Shown here in pieces: positions 11,339 through 22,944 of a stretch of DNA of 64,000 nucleotides. A model generated the notes under the pieces. The model made no database searches, had not been told where the DNA came from, and worked only from the letters and a program-made list of their open reading frames with translations. The stretch covers positions 86,322,001 through 86,386,000 of the forward strand of contig CM032231.1 in assembly GCA_019009955.1 (NCBI GenBank). Direction: 5' to 3'. This DNA comes from Riptortus pedestris. Taxonomy: Eukaryota; Arthropoda; Insecta; Hemiptera; Alydidae. The translations under genes and the position numbers were made by a program. Every line of letters begins with the position of its first letter. The first letter of the stretch is position 1.

Positions 11339-11802
11339 GGCTAAAGTGCATTTTAGTTCCCTCCTAGCCGCCATCTTGTTACGTCACTGTCCGACATCTT
11401 GTTTCCTGCTACCGTCCAACATATTTTTTTTGCTAGTGTTTACTATTAATACCGTATCCGTTTTAGCTATGGCTCAAAGTGAGTGCACGACCAAGATTTT
11501 TACACAATTGGAAGTGCAGGGAAAGCGTGCCGTTATTGAATGGTGCATAAAAGTGGGATTCTTATCGCCTATATACGAAAGTCTATCCTCCGCAGTCAAA
11601 TTAGGTGAGGTAACAAAATTTAAGTTAAAATTACCCCCCCCCCCCCACGGTTTAAACGCCGATGGCGTATTTTGGAAATTTTAAAGTTTTAAAGAAGATA
11701 AAGTAAGAAAAATACAACCCCCACCCTTGGTGTTAGAAAAACAAGATGACCGCCGTCATCATCGTGCGCCATCAAGGGGGGAACTAAAATGCACTTTCAC
11801 CC
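11339..11802 (+). mobile_element. Merlin-type DNA transposon, deletion derivative (464 bp)
   Basis: The 8-bp words AAATGTAT at 11,331-11,338 and 11,803-11,810 are a perfect target duplication. The terminal inverted repeats start GG and share AAGTGCATTTTAGTTCCC. Eight-base duplications are the hallmark of Merlin (IS1016/ISXO2-like) elements. From the ATG near 11,469 an open frame reads MAQSECTTKIFTQLEVQGK then RAVIEWCIKVGFL. The AIEWC..xGxL pattern resembles the start of ISXO2-like transposases, but the catalytic DDE region is missing. The frame runs out into a C-run. Class assignment is inference from the duplication and the N-terminus. Confidence 0.7.
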
Positions 11803-11864
11803 AAATGTATTGCTCCATAAATGTCTTTACATTTTACATATTTAGCGAAATACTTGAATTTCTA

Positions 11865-12190
11865 GTTTTTAGCCTTCAGTAAACCCCCACTCTTGTTAAT
11901 TTCATATTAATAATAAGCTGTTATATCATGAACCATTTTATTTGAAACTTAAATACTATATTGTTTCAGTGAACTTTTACTGTGTGAGGTACATTTAGAT
12001 ATGTTGTGTGATGACGCCATGAATTAACATTTTACGTCGAAAGTTTAAGAGATCTAACTCGAAAATGTTAATTTGATTTTTACCAAACTAGGTATTTAAC
12101 TGTTTCATTCAACACTGATATACAAAGTCGTTAATGGCTGAAATCGGTCAAGACTTAGTGCGGGGAGTGGGGAAATCAGAATATTTCCAT
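11865..12190 (-). mobile_element. Family H relics, two old pieces
   Basis: Reverse-orientation fragments: TTAGCCTTCAGTAAACCCCC...TGAACTTTTACTGTGTGAG and TTTGATTTTTACCAAACTAG...GGCTGAAATCGGTC. They are diverged and lack termini. A few bases of SINE body (~12,198-12,230) follow. Confidence 0.5.
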
Positions 12191-12251
12191 GATTATGATC
12201 CTTAGTCCCACCGTGGCTAAGAAAGGGAGGTATATATATACATATATATAA

Positions 12252-13665
12252 CTAGCTCAGATACCCGGCTTCGCCCGGGAATTGATTTGAGGCAGAATGG
12301 TGATGGTATTTTTTTGGCAAAGCTTTAATTTGCACAATATTTTGACATTTACCCGTCCTAGTGTTTAGGGTTAATTCCCGTTGTTGGCATTTGTTAATAA
12401 TAAAATTAATTTTTTATGTAAGTCTTCACTGTCCTCCAAATTGTCATATTTCCGGTAGACAAATAGACAATGAAATATCGCGAAGTTTTATTTCAGGCCT
12501 CCCTTATAACCCCCACTCCCGTTCTAACCTAAAAATTTTAATATAGCTTATAATTATGGAAGAATTAATGCTAATTGACATAATGAGTTTTTGTAAGTTC
12601 GGTTTACTCGTTAGCGCTCAATGAAATCGTTGACTCCCGCTTTAGTTTATAGTGTATATCTCGTTTATACTTTGTTAAAAGACAAAAATGAATATGACAA
12701 AAGTTACTCTAAATAACAAAATAAACAACTTTTGTTATGTTCATATTTGCCGAAAATGCAATAAGAAACGAAATACCGCTATTTTTAAATTCAGGCCTTC
12801 CTTATAACCCCCACTCCTGCCCGTCCCTAGAAATGTTAGTATGGCTTATTATAAGGAAGGCGTTAGTGCTAATTCACAAACCGAGTTTGGTTTAGTTCGG
12901 TTGAGTCTTTTGTGCAAATAAAATTGTGGACTCCCGCTATAGTTTTTAGCGTATAACTCTTTTATACTTCCGTATACGGCAAAAGTGTATATAACAAAAG
13001 TTACTGTAAATAACAAAATAAACAACTTTTTTTATGGACATATTTGCTGAATAAGCAATAGGAAACGAAATATCGCTATTTTTAATTTCAGGCCTCCCAT
13101 ATAACCCCCACTCCTGCCCGTCCTTAGAAATGTTAGTATGGCTTATTATAAGGAAGACGTTAGTACTAATTCACATACCGAGTTTGGTTTAGTACGGTTG
13201 AGTCTTTTGTGCCTAATAAATTGTTGACTCCCGCTAAAGTTTTTAGCGTATAACTCATTTATACTTCCATATACGGCAAACGTGCATATAACGAAAGTTA
13301 CTCTAAATTACAAAATAAACAACTTTTATAATGGGCATATTTGCTGAAAAAGCAATAGGAACCGAAATATCGCTATTTTTAATTTCAGGCCTCCATTATA
13401 ACCCCCACTCCTATTTGTCTTAGAGAATGTTAATATAGCCTAAAGTCTAAGTTGGGCTAGTAATAATACACATACCAAGTTTCATAAAATTCGGTTCAGC
13501 CGTTTATGCGTGAAAAGGTAACAAACAAACAAATAAACAAACAAACAAACAGACACCAAAGAAACAAAATGCAGTTATGGTGTCTATGACATGTGAAACG
13601 AAAAGTTATCGTGAAATTTCGCGAAAAAAATCAATGTACAGACAGAGGTTACAATTTTATATATA
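12252..13665 (-). mobile_element. HelX element with four 297-bp units
   Basis: The left edge reads, on the minus strand, CCCGGGCGAAGCCGGGTA then GAGCTAG/T, that is a GC hairpin then CTAG next to T, like a Helitron 3' end. Inside, CAGGCCT recurs at 12,494, 12,792, 13,089 and 13,386 (spacing 298, 297, 297), marking four tandem units with CCCCCACTCC. The right part has (AAAC)n-like AACAAACAAACAAAC. Both sides are (TA)n, and the right flank resumes family H 3' sequence. The other end shows no clean Helitron TC start, so the class is uncertain. Confidence 0.6.
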
Positions 13666-13674
13666 TATATATAG

Positions 13675-13766
13675 ATTTTTAACGAATCTCATTTTCGTCA
13701 TCCCCCTATGTAGGATCGACGAGTATTTGAGTACATTATTCGAAAATGGGGTCATGAGTAAAACCT
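13675..13766 (+). mobile_element. Family H 3' fragment, right side of HelX
   Basis: Reads ACGAATCTCATTTTCGTCAT, GTAGGATCGACGAG, GTCATGAGTAAAACCTCAAA: the segment between (TA)n and the hairpin. The hairpin itself is missing; another family H copy starts right after. Confidence 0.65.
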
Positions 13767-13770
13767 CAAA

Positions 13771-14267
13771 AGTCCGTCACGCAGGGGCTACGTTAACTAA
13801 GCAGATTTCCCACGTTCGTCACGTATTTGCATTTATCTCATAACGTAAAAGTTCAATGAGAACATTATTTGGTATTCGTGGTTAAAATTAAGTACTTCAT
13901 CATATGATAGCTTATTGTTAATACGACAGAAGTAAGTAGGAGTGGGGGTTTACTGGAGGCCGAAAACTAAGAAATACAAATACATACCTCTGTTAATACT
14001 GAAGATAGAGAATAAATGTGTATTTGTTATTGCAATATTTATAGTAAATTTTATTAGCAATAAAATTGGTTCTATACAATTTTTTGATTCGACATATAAT
14101 AACGAAGATATTACGAATTTTCGAAATTCTCTCCCTCTAAACCCCCCTCCCGCTGGCTCGATTTCCGCAATAAATGAACACGACCTTTAGTTTTGTACGA
14201 AACGCTTATATATCGAGTTCGGTAACTATCGAATAAGAATCACGACTGCTAGAGAGGTAACAGACAA

Positions 14268-14329
<62 letters not shown>

Positions 14330-14445
14330 GAACGGACCCATTTTCGTCATCTAGGTAGGATCGATGGACATTTGAGGAACATTTTCGAAAACCGCGTCAT
14401 GAGTACGACCTCAATAGGTGATTTCCCATAGGGGAAATCTGCTAA
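13771..14445 (+). mobile_element. Family H, full-length copy (675 bp)
   Basis: Starts AGTCCGTCACGCAGGGGCTA, with TAAGCAGATTTCCCACGTTC. It carries a different start half from the 5.8-kb subfamily (TAAAAGTTCAATGAGAACAT and AGTAGGAGTGGGGGTTTACT). Then come the shared core, (TA)n at ~14,268-14,325, TCGTCATCTAGGTAGGATCG, and the 3' end GATTTCCCATAGGGGAAATC-TGCTAA followed by T. The hairpin stem is kept although its centre differs from other copies. Confidence 0.85.
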
Positions 14446-15285
14446 TAACAGTGCTAAAACTGGCGACAGTTAATTCCGTCCTGTAGTAGGGTCTTAGGCC
14501 AATCAGTAGTAAGTGACGAAAATCGAGAATTCGGTATTAAAAAAATATCGATGTTTCTTCTTATCAAATATATAACCTTTTCCTGGTTATAACCACTGAT
14601 AAGTACCATACAGCGGTAATTGTTCTTGTGTGTTCATTTAATTATGCGTTAGAAGAGAATGGAATTCAAAATCCTGGTAGAATCATAGGAACTCTAAATA
14701 TGAGTGATTGATAAAGGTAAGTTGAAACAAGGTTCACATAAAGATTAATATGCCTGATGAGGCAAATTGTAAACATCACAATATCTGAAGGACTCCTGTC
14801 TTAGGGCCTATCCATTACAATTATTTTTTTTTGGGGGGGGGGGAGATAATTCTTTTTTAAATGTTTTTATTTTTATAATTATTTAGTTTTGAAAAATGGC
14901 CATATCTAACAAGAACGTGCTTGACAAGGTCTTGAACATTATTATTGACCTTTGTAGTGTATATTAGTTTTCAAAATTAAATCAGTCATTTCAGGGAGAG
15001 AGAGATCACTTTTATGATAAATTATTTATTAATTTATTACTTATATGTTCTAGCAAAATCAATTGTAAATAGAATTTCTTTTCTAGAAGATGATTCTCTA
15101 GAATCATGTAAGAATTCTTCGAAAAGTAAATTATTTTACCACAAATTATTCTGCACTAAATTATTGTCTACACACAAATAAAATAATAATAAAATTGTCA
15201 GCTCAATCATAAGTGAAATTAATATACATTATGGCTCTTATGAGGAGACTTAAGGGTTATCAGAACCTTTAGTAAAAAGAAAAAA

Positions 15286-15345
15286 TCCAACACACTTCAG
15301 CTACTAAAATTAAGCAGATTTTCCACCTGTTGCCATGTCTCACTA
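15286..15345 (+). mobile_element. Family H start relic
   Basis: Diverged match to the 5' end (ATTAAGCAGATTTTCCACCTG), nothing further recognisable. Confidence 0.35.
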
Positions 15346-15525
15346 CCGGCATTCCACATTCTGTTTACTAATTCTCTTATAATAAGAAGATGTACACCGA
15401 CCATGCAATTAACTGATCATGACATAGAGTTATTGATATAGTTGGTTTAATTCAAGATTGTATGAGTACAAGTGGTGGTGAAATGAAACCTGAAAACTAT
15501 TTGCTGAAGTATTCTCATATTTATC

Positions 15526-15548
15526 TATATATATATATATATATATAT

Positions 15549-15594
<46 letters not shown>

Positions 15595-15606
15595 TATATA
15601 CATACA
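15526..15606. repeat. (TA)n microsatellite flanking HelX
   Basis: Almost uninterrupted TA dinucleotides ending directly at the CTAG terminus of the next element; probably its insertion target. Confidence 0.85.
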
Positions 15607-16695
15607 CTAGCTCAGATACCCGGTTTCGCCCAGGAATTGATTTAAGGCTGAATGGTGATGGTATTTTTTTGGCAAGGCTTTAATTTGCACAATATTTTGA
15701 CATTTACCCGTCCCAGTGTTTAGGGTTAATTCCCGTTGTTGGCATTTGTTAATAATAAAATTAATTTTTTATGTAAGTCTTCACTGTCCTCCAAATTGTC
15801 ATATTTCCCGTAGACAAATAGACAATGAAATATCGCAAATTTTTATTTCAGGCCTCCCTTATAACCCCCACTCCCGTTCTAACCTAAAAATTTTAATATA
15901 GCTTATAATCATGGAAGAATTAATGCTAATTGACATACTGAGTTTTTGTAAGTTCGGTTTACTCGTTAGCGCTCAATGAAATCGTTGACTCCCGCTTTAG
16001 TTTATAGTGTATATCTCGTTTATACTTTGTTAAAAGACAAAAATGAATATGACGAAAGTTACTCTAAATAACAAAATTAACAACTTTTGTTATCTTCATA
16101 TTTGCCGAAAAACGAATAGAAAACGAAATACGGCTATTTTTAAATTCAGGCCTCCCTTACAACCCCCACTCCTGCCCATTTCTAGAACTTTTGGTATGGC
16201 TTATTATAATGAAGGTATTAGTGCTAATATACATACCGAGTTTTATTTAGTTCGGTTGAGTCGTTTGTGCCAAATAAAATTGCTCACTTCCGCTATAGGT
16301 TTTAGCGTATATCTCGTTTACAATACGTATACGAAAAAAGTGTATATAACAAAAGTTACTCTAAATAACAAAATAAACAACTTTTGTTATGTTCATACTT
16401 GCCGAAAAACCAATAGGAAACGAAATATCGCTATTTTTAATTTCAGGCCTCCCTTACAACCCCCACTCCTGTTCATCTCAGAGAATTTTAATATAGCCTA
16501 AAGTCTAAGTTGGGTTAGTTGTAATATACACACCAAGTTTCATAAAAATTTGGTTCAGCCGTTTATGCGGGAAAAGGTAACAAACAAACATACACGAAAG
16601 AAACAATATACAGTTATGGTGTCTGTGACATGTGAAACGAAAAGTTATCGTGAAATTTCGAGAAAAAAATCAATGTACAGACAGAGGTTACAATT
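15607..16695 (-). mobile_element. HelX element with three 297-bp units
   Basis: Left edge CTAG with CCCGGTTTCGCCCAGG hairpin (minus-strand 3' end). CAGGCCT lies at 15,849, 16,147 and 16,444 (spacing 298 and 297). It is closely similar to the 12,252 copy but one unit shorter. The right flank is (TA)n. The 152-codon frame at 16,043-16,501 is simply two units read through, because 297 is divisible by three. Confidence 0.65.
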
Positions 16696-16714
16696 TTATA
16701 TATATATATATATC

Positions 16715-16747
<33 letters not shown>

Positions 16748-17463
16748 TTTTTTTGGTTGGTATTATATATCTTGGAGATCTTTAGCTGCCCTTGAGTGAG
16801 TCTTAAAGGATTCATGATCAGTCTTATGTAAAGTCCTGAGACCTGGGATAAGTTGTCTCTAGTAGACTGATAGGCCTTGAAATATATGGGGGGGGGGGGC
16901 AGAGTTCAGTTCACTCATTGTTAGCTATTCTGAAGACGGGTTCTACTAGAATCATAATTGCTAGTCATCCTGAGGGATTGTCAGGCATATAGGTATATAG
17001 CTCGACTTCTGCTAGTCCATGAGCATTATGACACTACTGCACTCTAGTAACAAACTCATGAATTAATGTTCCTCCTGGGTGACGATGAGACCTGTATCAA
17101 TTTTTACCTACAGATTAGAGACTGTAGTCGTAGATGTACCCACACTGTTACCCACATGACCACTGGTGTCCTACAAACACATATATGTACATTTGCATGA
17201 ATGAGCCTTCATTCTTATATCTTTGAGTTTGATAAATTGTCATTTATAACAAACAAAATTTTCTACAATTATTTCAATCTTAAAAACTGATTTTCTTCAT
17301 ATGTTAATGATAATACTTGCTAGTAAGGAGCAGATTTTAAAACTATTTAGAAACACTACAATTTTAGTTTTATAAATCTGATCATGATGTTTTTTGCCCC
17401 TAGAAAGCAACAAAAAAAATGTGGTTCTAAGCTTAGTACAATCTGCTGTATGAGCCAGCTCCA

Positions 17464-18222
17464 ATGCTGTGTACAATTTGCCATGAGGAAGTAAGAGTGC
17501 AAACTCTTCAATGTGGTCATACATTTCACGATGGATGTATTGAGCCGTGGTTGGCGAGGAGAAGAACTTGCCCTAACTGCCGACAACCTGGAGTCTTGAG
17601 AACCGCTGATAATGTGGAATCAAGTAGCCAGCCATCAGAATCATGTGTACAGACCACTGAAAAGACGAAAAGGCTTTCTCTTCTTATTTCTCCTACGAAC
17701 AATCGTCTAGCAAGTAATATCAATGAACTGTACCACAGCTTTGTGTTCTTAGCATGTTCTATATTCATGTTTTTAATTATTGTTAGCACTGTATTTTTGT
17801 TTATTTTAAGTACAATTTTGAAAACGATTTTTAGAAACTCTGCATTTATTAATTATAAGTACAATAGACTTTTAAGCATAATAAGGGCCATCTATGCTTG
17901 GGAAAAAGTCCCATATTTTTATCTGACCAATGACAATAGGCGTTATATATTGTCCAGATTTTTAATTACTAATCCTATACTAACTCTGTTCGAATTTGTA
18001 TATAGTTTTATCTTTATGTTAGTAACTCCAATCAAAATTGCTTATTCATTATTAAATATTCTATTTTTTTTGGGATTGGTTCTCACTGTAATACATTATT
18101 TAAGTTTCATAAAACATGTGCTACTTATTTCTTGGAATTACCTTGTAATATTAGAACATTTCATTTTGTATAACATTTCAAATTTATCTTGGTTTTGTGA
18201 CACAATATTTAATATGATATAA
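17464..18222 (+). CDS. Membrane RING-H2 protein (252 aa)
   Basis: Likely a membrane-anchored E3 ubiquitin ligase. An ATG opens the RING at once: ligands C3, C6, C17, H19, H22, C25, C36, C39 (CTIC, CGHTFHDGC, CPNC), with tryptophan W29 at the usual E2-contact position. After a ~50-residue Ser/Thr-rich linker come hydrophobic spans at about 92-119, 168-189 and 192-225, giving perhaps three or four membrane segments. The RING is N-terminal and would face the cytosol. Stop TAA at 18,220, with AATAAA at 18,232-18,237. A TAG lies in frame 11 codons upstream, so this ATG is the best local start. Acceptor-like CCCCTAG and CTTAG lie just upstream, so a noncoding first exon is possible. The gene is intact and antisense within the endophilin intron. 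No family name recognised. Confidence 0.75.
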   Translation: MLCTICHEEVRVQTLQCGHTFHDGCIEPWLARRRTCPNCRQPGVLRTADNVESSSQPSESCVQTTEKTKRLSLLISPTNNRLASNINELYHSFVFLACSIFMFLIIVSTVFLFILSTILKTIFRNSAFINYKYNRLLSIIRAIYAWEKVPYFYLTNDNRRYILSRFLITNPILTLFEFVYSFIFMLVTPIKIAYSLLNILFFLGLVLTVIHYLSFIKHVLLISWNYLVILEHFILYNISNLSWFCDTIFNMI

Positions 18223-18239
18223 ATTCATGGAAATAAATT

Positions 18240-20320
18240 TATTATTTTGGGGAAAGGTTCCTCTCTCTCTGTCTCTGTTAAACCCTGACCCTTTATCAAT
18301 ATATGGATGGAGCTTTCTTGTGTGATTTTAATTACTTTTTGATTTATCGAATTCACAGTATTATGTTTAATAATGCCAAATAAAGCATTCCAAATTTGAG
18401 GGTTTATATCTGATTCCTTCTATTTGTAAACTTTGAAAACACTCAATTTTTTATTTATTTTTTTAATTCTTTATTATTGTACAAATTTTACTATTTTATA
18501 TGTATGTTTCAGTATACCAAAAATGGCAGATAACCTTCCTTCAAATGGAACTATGTTATTACAAAAGTTATTAGTATGTAATCTGCAATTTCAATTTAAA
18601 ATTCCCTAAAATATAGACCACAATGCCAGCCAAATTTATATTAGCATTTGTATTTTTCGTGATACCAATTTTGATTAAAGGAAATAAAACAAAACACCTC
18701 AAAGAAAAAAAAAAGATAAAATATTGGATGAACTACTAGTTCCTTCAAACTGGGTCAGCTTCTTCATATCAACAATAAAACCTAATATGAGCTATTTTCC
18801 CACTTAAATAGAATTTGACACATTTACAAAGAATAAACACATTGATATAAATTAAAATTCAAGTGACAAGCAGAATGTTTCAACCAAATATGAAACTGCT
18901 CAGTTTACTGACTGAACAAGGAGGGACTCATTACTATCTAAACAGATTTGGACTGACCCAATAACTATTTAAATTAGAAAAGCATCCTATATGGCTGCTC
19001 TTTCCTTACCGAAAAATGCTAAAAGTTCCTAAGATGAATATAAATAATTTGCCTTTAGATGAAGAAACTTTGTTTTCTAAATTTTTAAAAGAACTTGCAA
19101 TTTGCTAAGAAAATTTATTTCTCAGAGTTTATCTGATCTCCATTAAGTTATTATTAATTTCACTATAATAATTTTAGTTTTATTTATTTATTGGTTTTTG
19201 ATTATTACCTCTTTTTTTTTTTACTTATCCTATTGTGTCATTTATAAAAATTCCATATTGTTTTTAATTTCTTTATTTACTTCGTTTCTACTATTCTAGG
19301 TTATATTTCCTCCACCCCCTTATGTTATCAATGCATGAAGAAATGAAAGAATAAGCAATGAAATTAATATGAGGAAGATAAAGGAATGCCTCAGTCTGAT
19401 GCCTAGAGCAAATAAACTGCTCTTTTCCAGGTTACGGGAGAAAAGAAGAAAAAAAAAGACAAGCATAGTTCAAAAATGAGATCTGACACTGGAATGACAC
19501 AAAGATTTACACTTCACCTACTATTCAGTGTTCTTTCTTAGCAAAGGTCCAAAGACATACTGTCAATATCAACATTTGCGTGTGTGTGTGTGTTTGTATG
19601 TATGCTGAGCAAGTCTGGGTGAAGGTTTTTTGTGTGGGTACACATGTGTTTGTGCATTTTTTTTGTTAGCTTTTACTCAGCATTAAATATTTTACGACTG
19701 CCTCAGCTTTAATTAAAAGTGATCAATTTTCATTTCTGAACGAAGATATTGGGATTTAAATATAAAATCTCCAACATATGTATTCAAATTTATTAACAAT
19801 TAATGTGCATGATTTGACTCATTGCATTAACAAAGTTATATTTCTAATATAAAATTATTGTAAAAATAATAAACCTTTTGAACATTATATGGTATTGAAT
19901 CTACTTTTTATTCTTCTTATTCGTTGCACAATATTTGTATATGTTCTTCATTGTTTCATGGCAAGAGTCACTAATAAAAAAAAAATTCTGCGTAAACTTT
20001 ATTCATACTGCCCTACATGTTTTGTGGTTTACATACCACCTCTTCATGGGCTATCCATTTATGACGTGCTCGTTTCCCTCTTACAAAAAAATGTTTTTTA
20101 TTGGTGACTCTTGCCTTCTGAAACTGTGAAGAACTACTTTTTACTTATCCTGTCAGAGATTGTTCATCATGGAATTAAACTCAAAGCACCACCAGTATTT
20201 TCATAATATTTATGCTTATCACTTTTAATGTTACTAATTTCTTTATGTAAAAGTCTCAAATCAGATTTATAGTAAAGAAGATGACAAAAAATGTTTGTTA
20301 CTAAAAATAAATCATGTATT
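18240..20320. other. AT-rich intron sequence, no element recognised
   Basis: Low-complexity AT-rich sequence with T runs and a short (TG)n near 19,578-19,592. I see no exon, repeat family or RNA gene here. Confidence 0.5.
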
Positions 20321-20324
20321 TATA

Positions 20325-20510
20325 TGTTAACATCCACTTTTGGAAAAATGCTACCAAGGCTAATTTTTTCTAGCAACGTTGGGATGAGTAAGTTCATCAC
20401 TAAATAAATTCACATTGCTTAGGCGAGAATCAAGCCCACAACTCTAGGATTCTCAAGTGTGTTATGGCCACCGTCTAAACTCACATAGCTATAAGCTCAG
20501 CCCCCTCTAA
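20325..20510 (-). repeat. tRNA-derived SINE, old full-length copy
   Basis: Reverse copy: TTAACATCCACTTTTGG, GGCTAATTTTTTCTAGC, GTTCATCACTAAATAAATTC, GAATCAAGCCCACAACTCTAG (B-box region), CATAGCTATAAGCTCAG (A-box region). Diverged. Confidence 0.65.
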
Positions 20511-20724
20511 AAAAAACATTTATGCATTATTTTTCTTTGACTCAAATATTAACAGAGCTATTTTTATTTTTTTAGTTTTTATTCTTAAGTTATCTCTCAT
20601 TTCTACTCATTCAACTTTCACTTAAATCAACTGTATCAATACAAATCTCATGCCCCACTTAAATTTGAAGTCCAGTTTACATTGGCTTATCCTGGGAGAA
20701 ATCATGTCAGACCAAACTCAGGCG

Positions 20725-20775
20725 TGGAGGCAGTTGGAAAATTTACTTAGTTTACACAGCATTTCATGTTGGGCA
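20725..20775 (-). mobile_element. Family H start relic
   Basis: GGAAAATTTACTTAGTTTACAC with diverged surroundings, reverse orientation. Confidence 0.4.
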
Positions 20776-21628
20776 TTTTAAAGGTAAAGAAATTTAGAAT
20801 TTTCAGTGTTTCCCCCTTGTAAATCGTCACTCCTCTTTGTCTGAACTAACAAACATAGGCTTAAAAAAAATAGTGTTTGGGCAATTGATATTTATCCCTT
20901 CCACTGATTCCAGAAGATTTTTACAATTGTGTTTATGGAGAATGATGAAGTATAACAATGCTTAAAAAAAAAGTGCTGTGATATTTTATTTAGCAGTGAA
21001 AACATCAAAAAAGAGTGTTAAAACTCTTAGTCTTACGCTGGCTGTTGAGCATAAATAATATTTTGCTATAATGTTTATGAATAACATTAACAAAGAAGGA
21101 TGTACTCCATTAACTTCCTTTGACCATAAATATCTAATACGACAGAGTGCACTTCCAGAGAATTCAGTGTCTGGCAGGGAACAGTTGGTAGAATTAGGAC
21201 ACTCGGACAGTACGGTTTGGTACAAGTTACATTTCTTTAGGCTCTGAAGGTACTCTTAATAAATATTTGTGAAAGAAAGAGCCTTCTTTACTGATTCAGA
21301 TACATTGGTTACCCTACTGCCCATCATTCCTAGAAGAAAGATAAAATTATTCTTGATAAGTGAAATACATATCACATACAGAGCTTATCAAAGAGTGATG
21401 GAAATAGTTAAAGGCTAAATTGACACAAATGGAATAGGTCAGATGGTAATATAGCTGACCTTATCTTCTCCCTTGTCATATAGAAGAGGGCAGTCTATTC
21501 CTTTACAGAGATTTCTATGGTCAACGACTAGTTCAGAAGGTAAAGTTTACTTGTCTAGCTGAATAGGACTCTTAGTCCATCCTCTCTGTGGACCATTTAG
21601 GGAGATTCAGCCAACTTTTCTCTTTCTT

Positions 21629-21630
<2 letters not shown>

Positions 21631-21706
<76 letters not shown>
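21631..21706. repeat. (CA)n(TA)n compound microsatellite
   Basis: About 29 bp of CA followed by about 46 bp of TA, uninterrupted. Confidence 0.95.
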
Positions 21707-21707
<1 letters not shown>

Positions 21708-22204
21708 TATAAAGTCTTTAAGATATTTATAGACAATGGGTTACTTAACTGTAGAAAGGTGATAGAACAGAGGATAATATGTGAAGAGGTTAAGTCCACT
21801 GAGAATTCAAAGCAGTTATACATTCCACCACTAGATGGCAGCAGTACTAAGTTGCCTGATGATTTCATAAGAGTGGTGCAAAGTACAATTAATAATTTTG
21901 TTTCTCTTTGCTGGCAAGATAATTGTATGGATACATGATAAGAAACAGTTGGGTGTTCTATCTGGGTACTCAGGTGATCTTGCTGCAGTTGGAAAACCAC
22001 TCATCAATATTTTTGCAGTTGTAAGTAAAACACTGGAAATACATTACTAATGCTGGAGGGACACCGGCCTGATGACATGCTGAATCAAAATATAGTGATA
22101 ATGACAAAACGTGTCTAAAGTAGCACAAAAATGGCTTCTCGGGCAGTTAGGTAAGCAAGGAATACTTCAGTCCTTACCAAACTATTTCAAGACTGATCTC
22201 CTTC

Positions 22205-22330
22205 TTTATTAGGATTTTAATGGCAAACTCATTTAATAAAATCCTTAGTCCGTTATGGTGGTAACCTTCAGATAAGCCGTCCCACGATTAGCCTCAGTAG
22301 CATAAAATGGATGTCAATAAATAACATAAA
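22205..22330 (+). repeat. tRNA-derived SINE tail
   Basis: Forward fragment: TTTAATAAAATCCTTAGTCC, GGTGGTAACCTTCAGATAAG, CATAAAATGGATGTCAATAAAT. The tRNA-like head is missing. It ends ~150 bp from the endophilin start exon on the intron side. Confidence 0.65.
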
Positions 22331-22477
22331 GCTAAGTGAATTGAATAAAAATAAAGAAGGGAAACTAATTTAGTATTGGTCTTAGGTAATAAATTGAACC
22401 ACAAATGAGACGTTTATTACAAAAAATTATAGTTTATTAAGCCAAACCATTACAAAAAATGAATAAATTGATATTAC

Positions 22478-22546
22478 CTGATTACACTTGTTAATCTGCT
22501 TTTTCAGACCGGCGAACGCCATGGCTGCAATGTACTATCCAACTAC
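22478..22546 (-). CDS. EndoA: Endophilin-A, first coding exon with start codon
   Basis: On the minus strand the ATG at 22,522-22,520 opens MAFAGLKKQINKCNQ, the amphipathic membrane-inserting N-terminus of insect endophilin-A. The coding part is 22,478-22,522 (15 codons), ending at donor CAG/GTAATAT in phase 0. Upstream of the ATG are 24 bases of leader. They are preceded by TTTGTTATAG, a plausible splice acceptor, so the leader probably continues in another exon to the right. Cysteine at residue 13 is where I recall alanine in Drosophila. Coordinates include the short leader. Confidence 0.93.
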
Positions 22547-22944
22547 CTATAACAAATAATGACATTTTATTTGTATTGAGTTAAAATTAAATTAAAGTAG
22601 CCTAGAAAGTAAATAAATATAAGGTCTTTTTTATGTTGTGTGTTATGTTATAATGTAGTCCAAGTTATTTTAAATCCATTTGTCTCTTGTCCACTGTGCA
22701 TTAGTGTATTTCCCCTCTTCATCATAACTCTCACCGATATCATATTCTGGTTTACATTGAAGTAATTCCATGCATGATACTACTCGTAAACACCAATTCT
22801 GTGTGGGCTACGGAGAAATGATTAATAATTCTGAAATTGAGTTGTATTATTTTACCCTGCAAGATTTCTTTACAGTTGAATAGCATAGGACTTGGATTAA
22901 AAGATGTGTATGTGCCATTTTTAACAGATTCATATAAAACTAAA

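Noticed and set aside
11127..11684. 185-codon frame as a single protein
   Set aside because: It runs through a TG/TA microsatellite, a SINE head and only then the Merlin-type element; only the part from MAQSECTTK is meaningful.
12494..13390. Regularly spaced repeats that might suggest a CRISPR array
   Set aside because: The unit is ~297 bp, the repeated part fills nearly the whole unit, and the host is an animal.
16043..16501. 152-codon open frame with repeated MTKVTLNNKINNFCY-like segments
   Set aside because: It is two 297-bp HelX units read through. The internal repeat of the protein follows the DNA repeat, and the other copies do not keep the frame.
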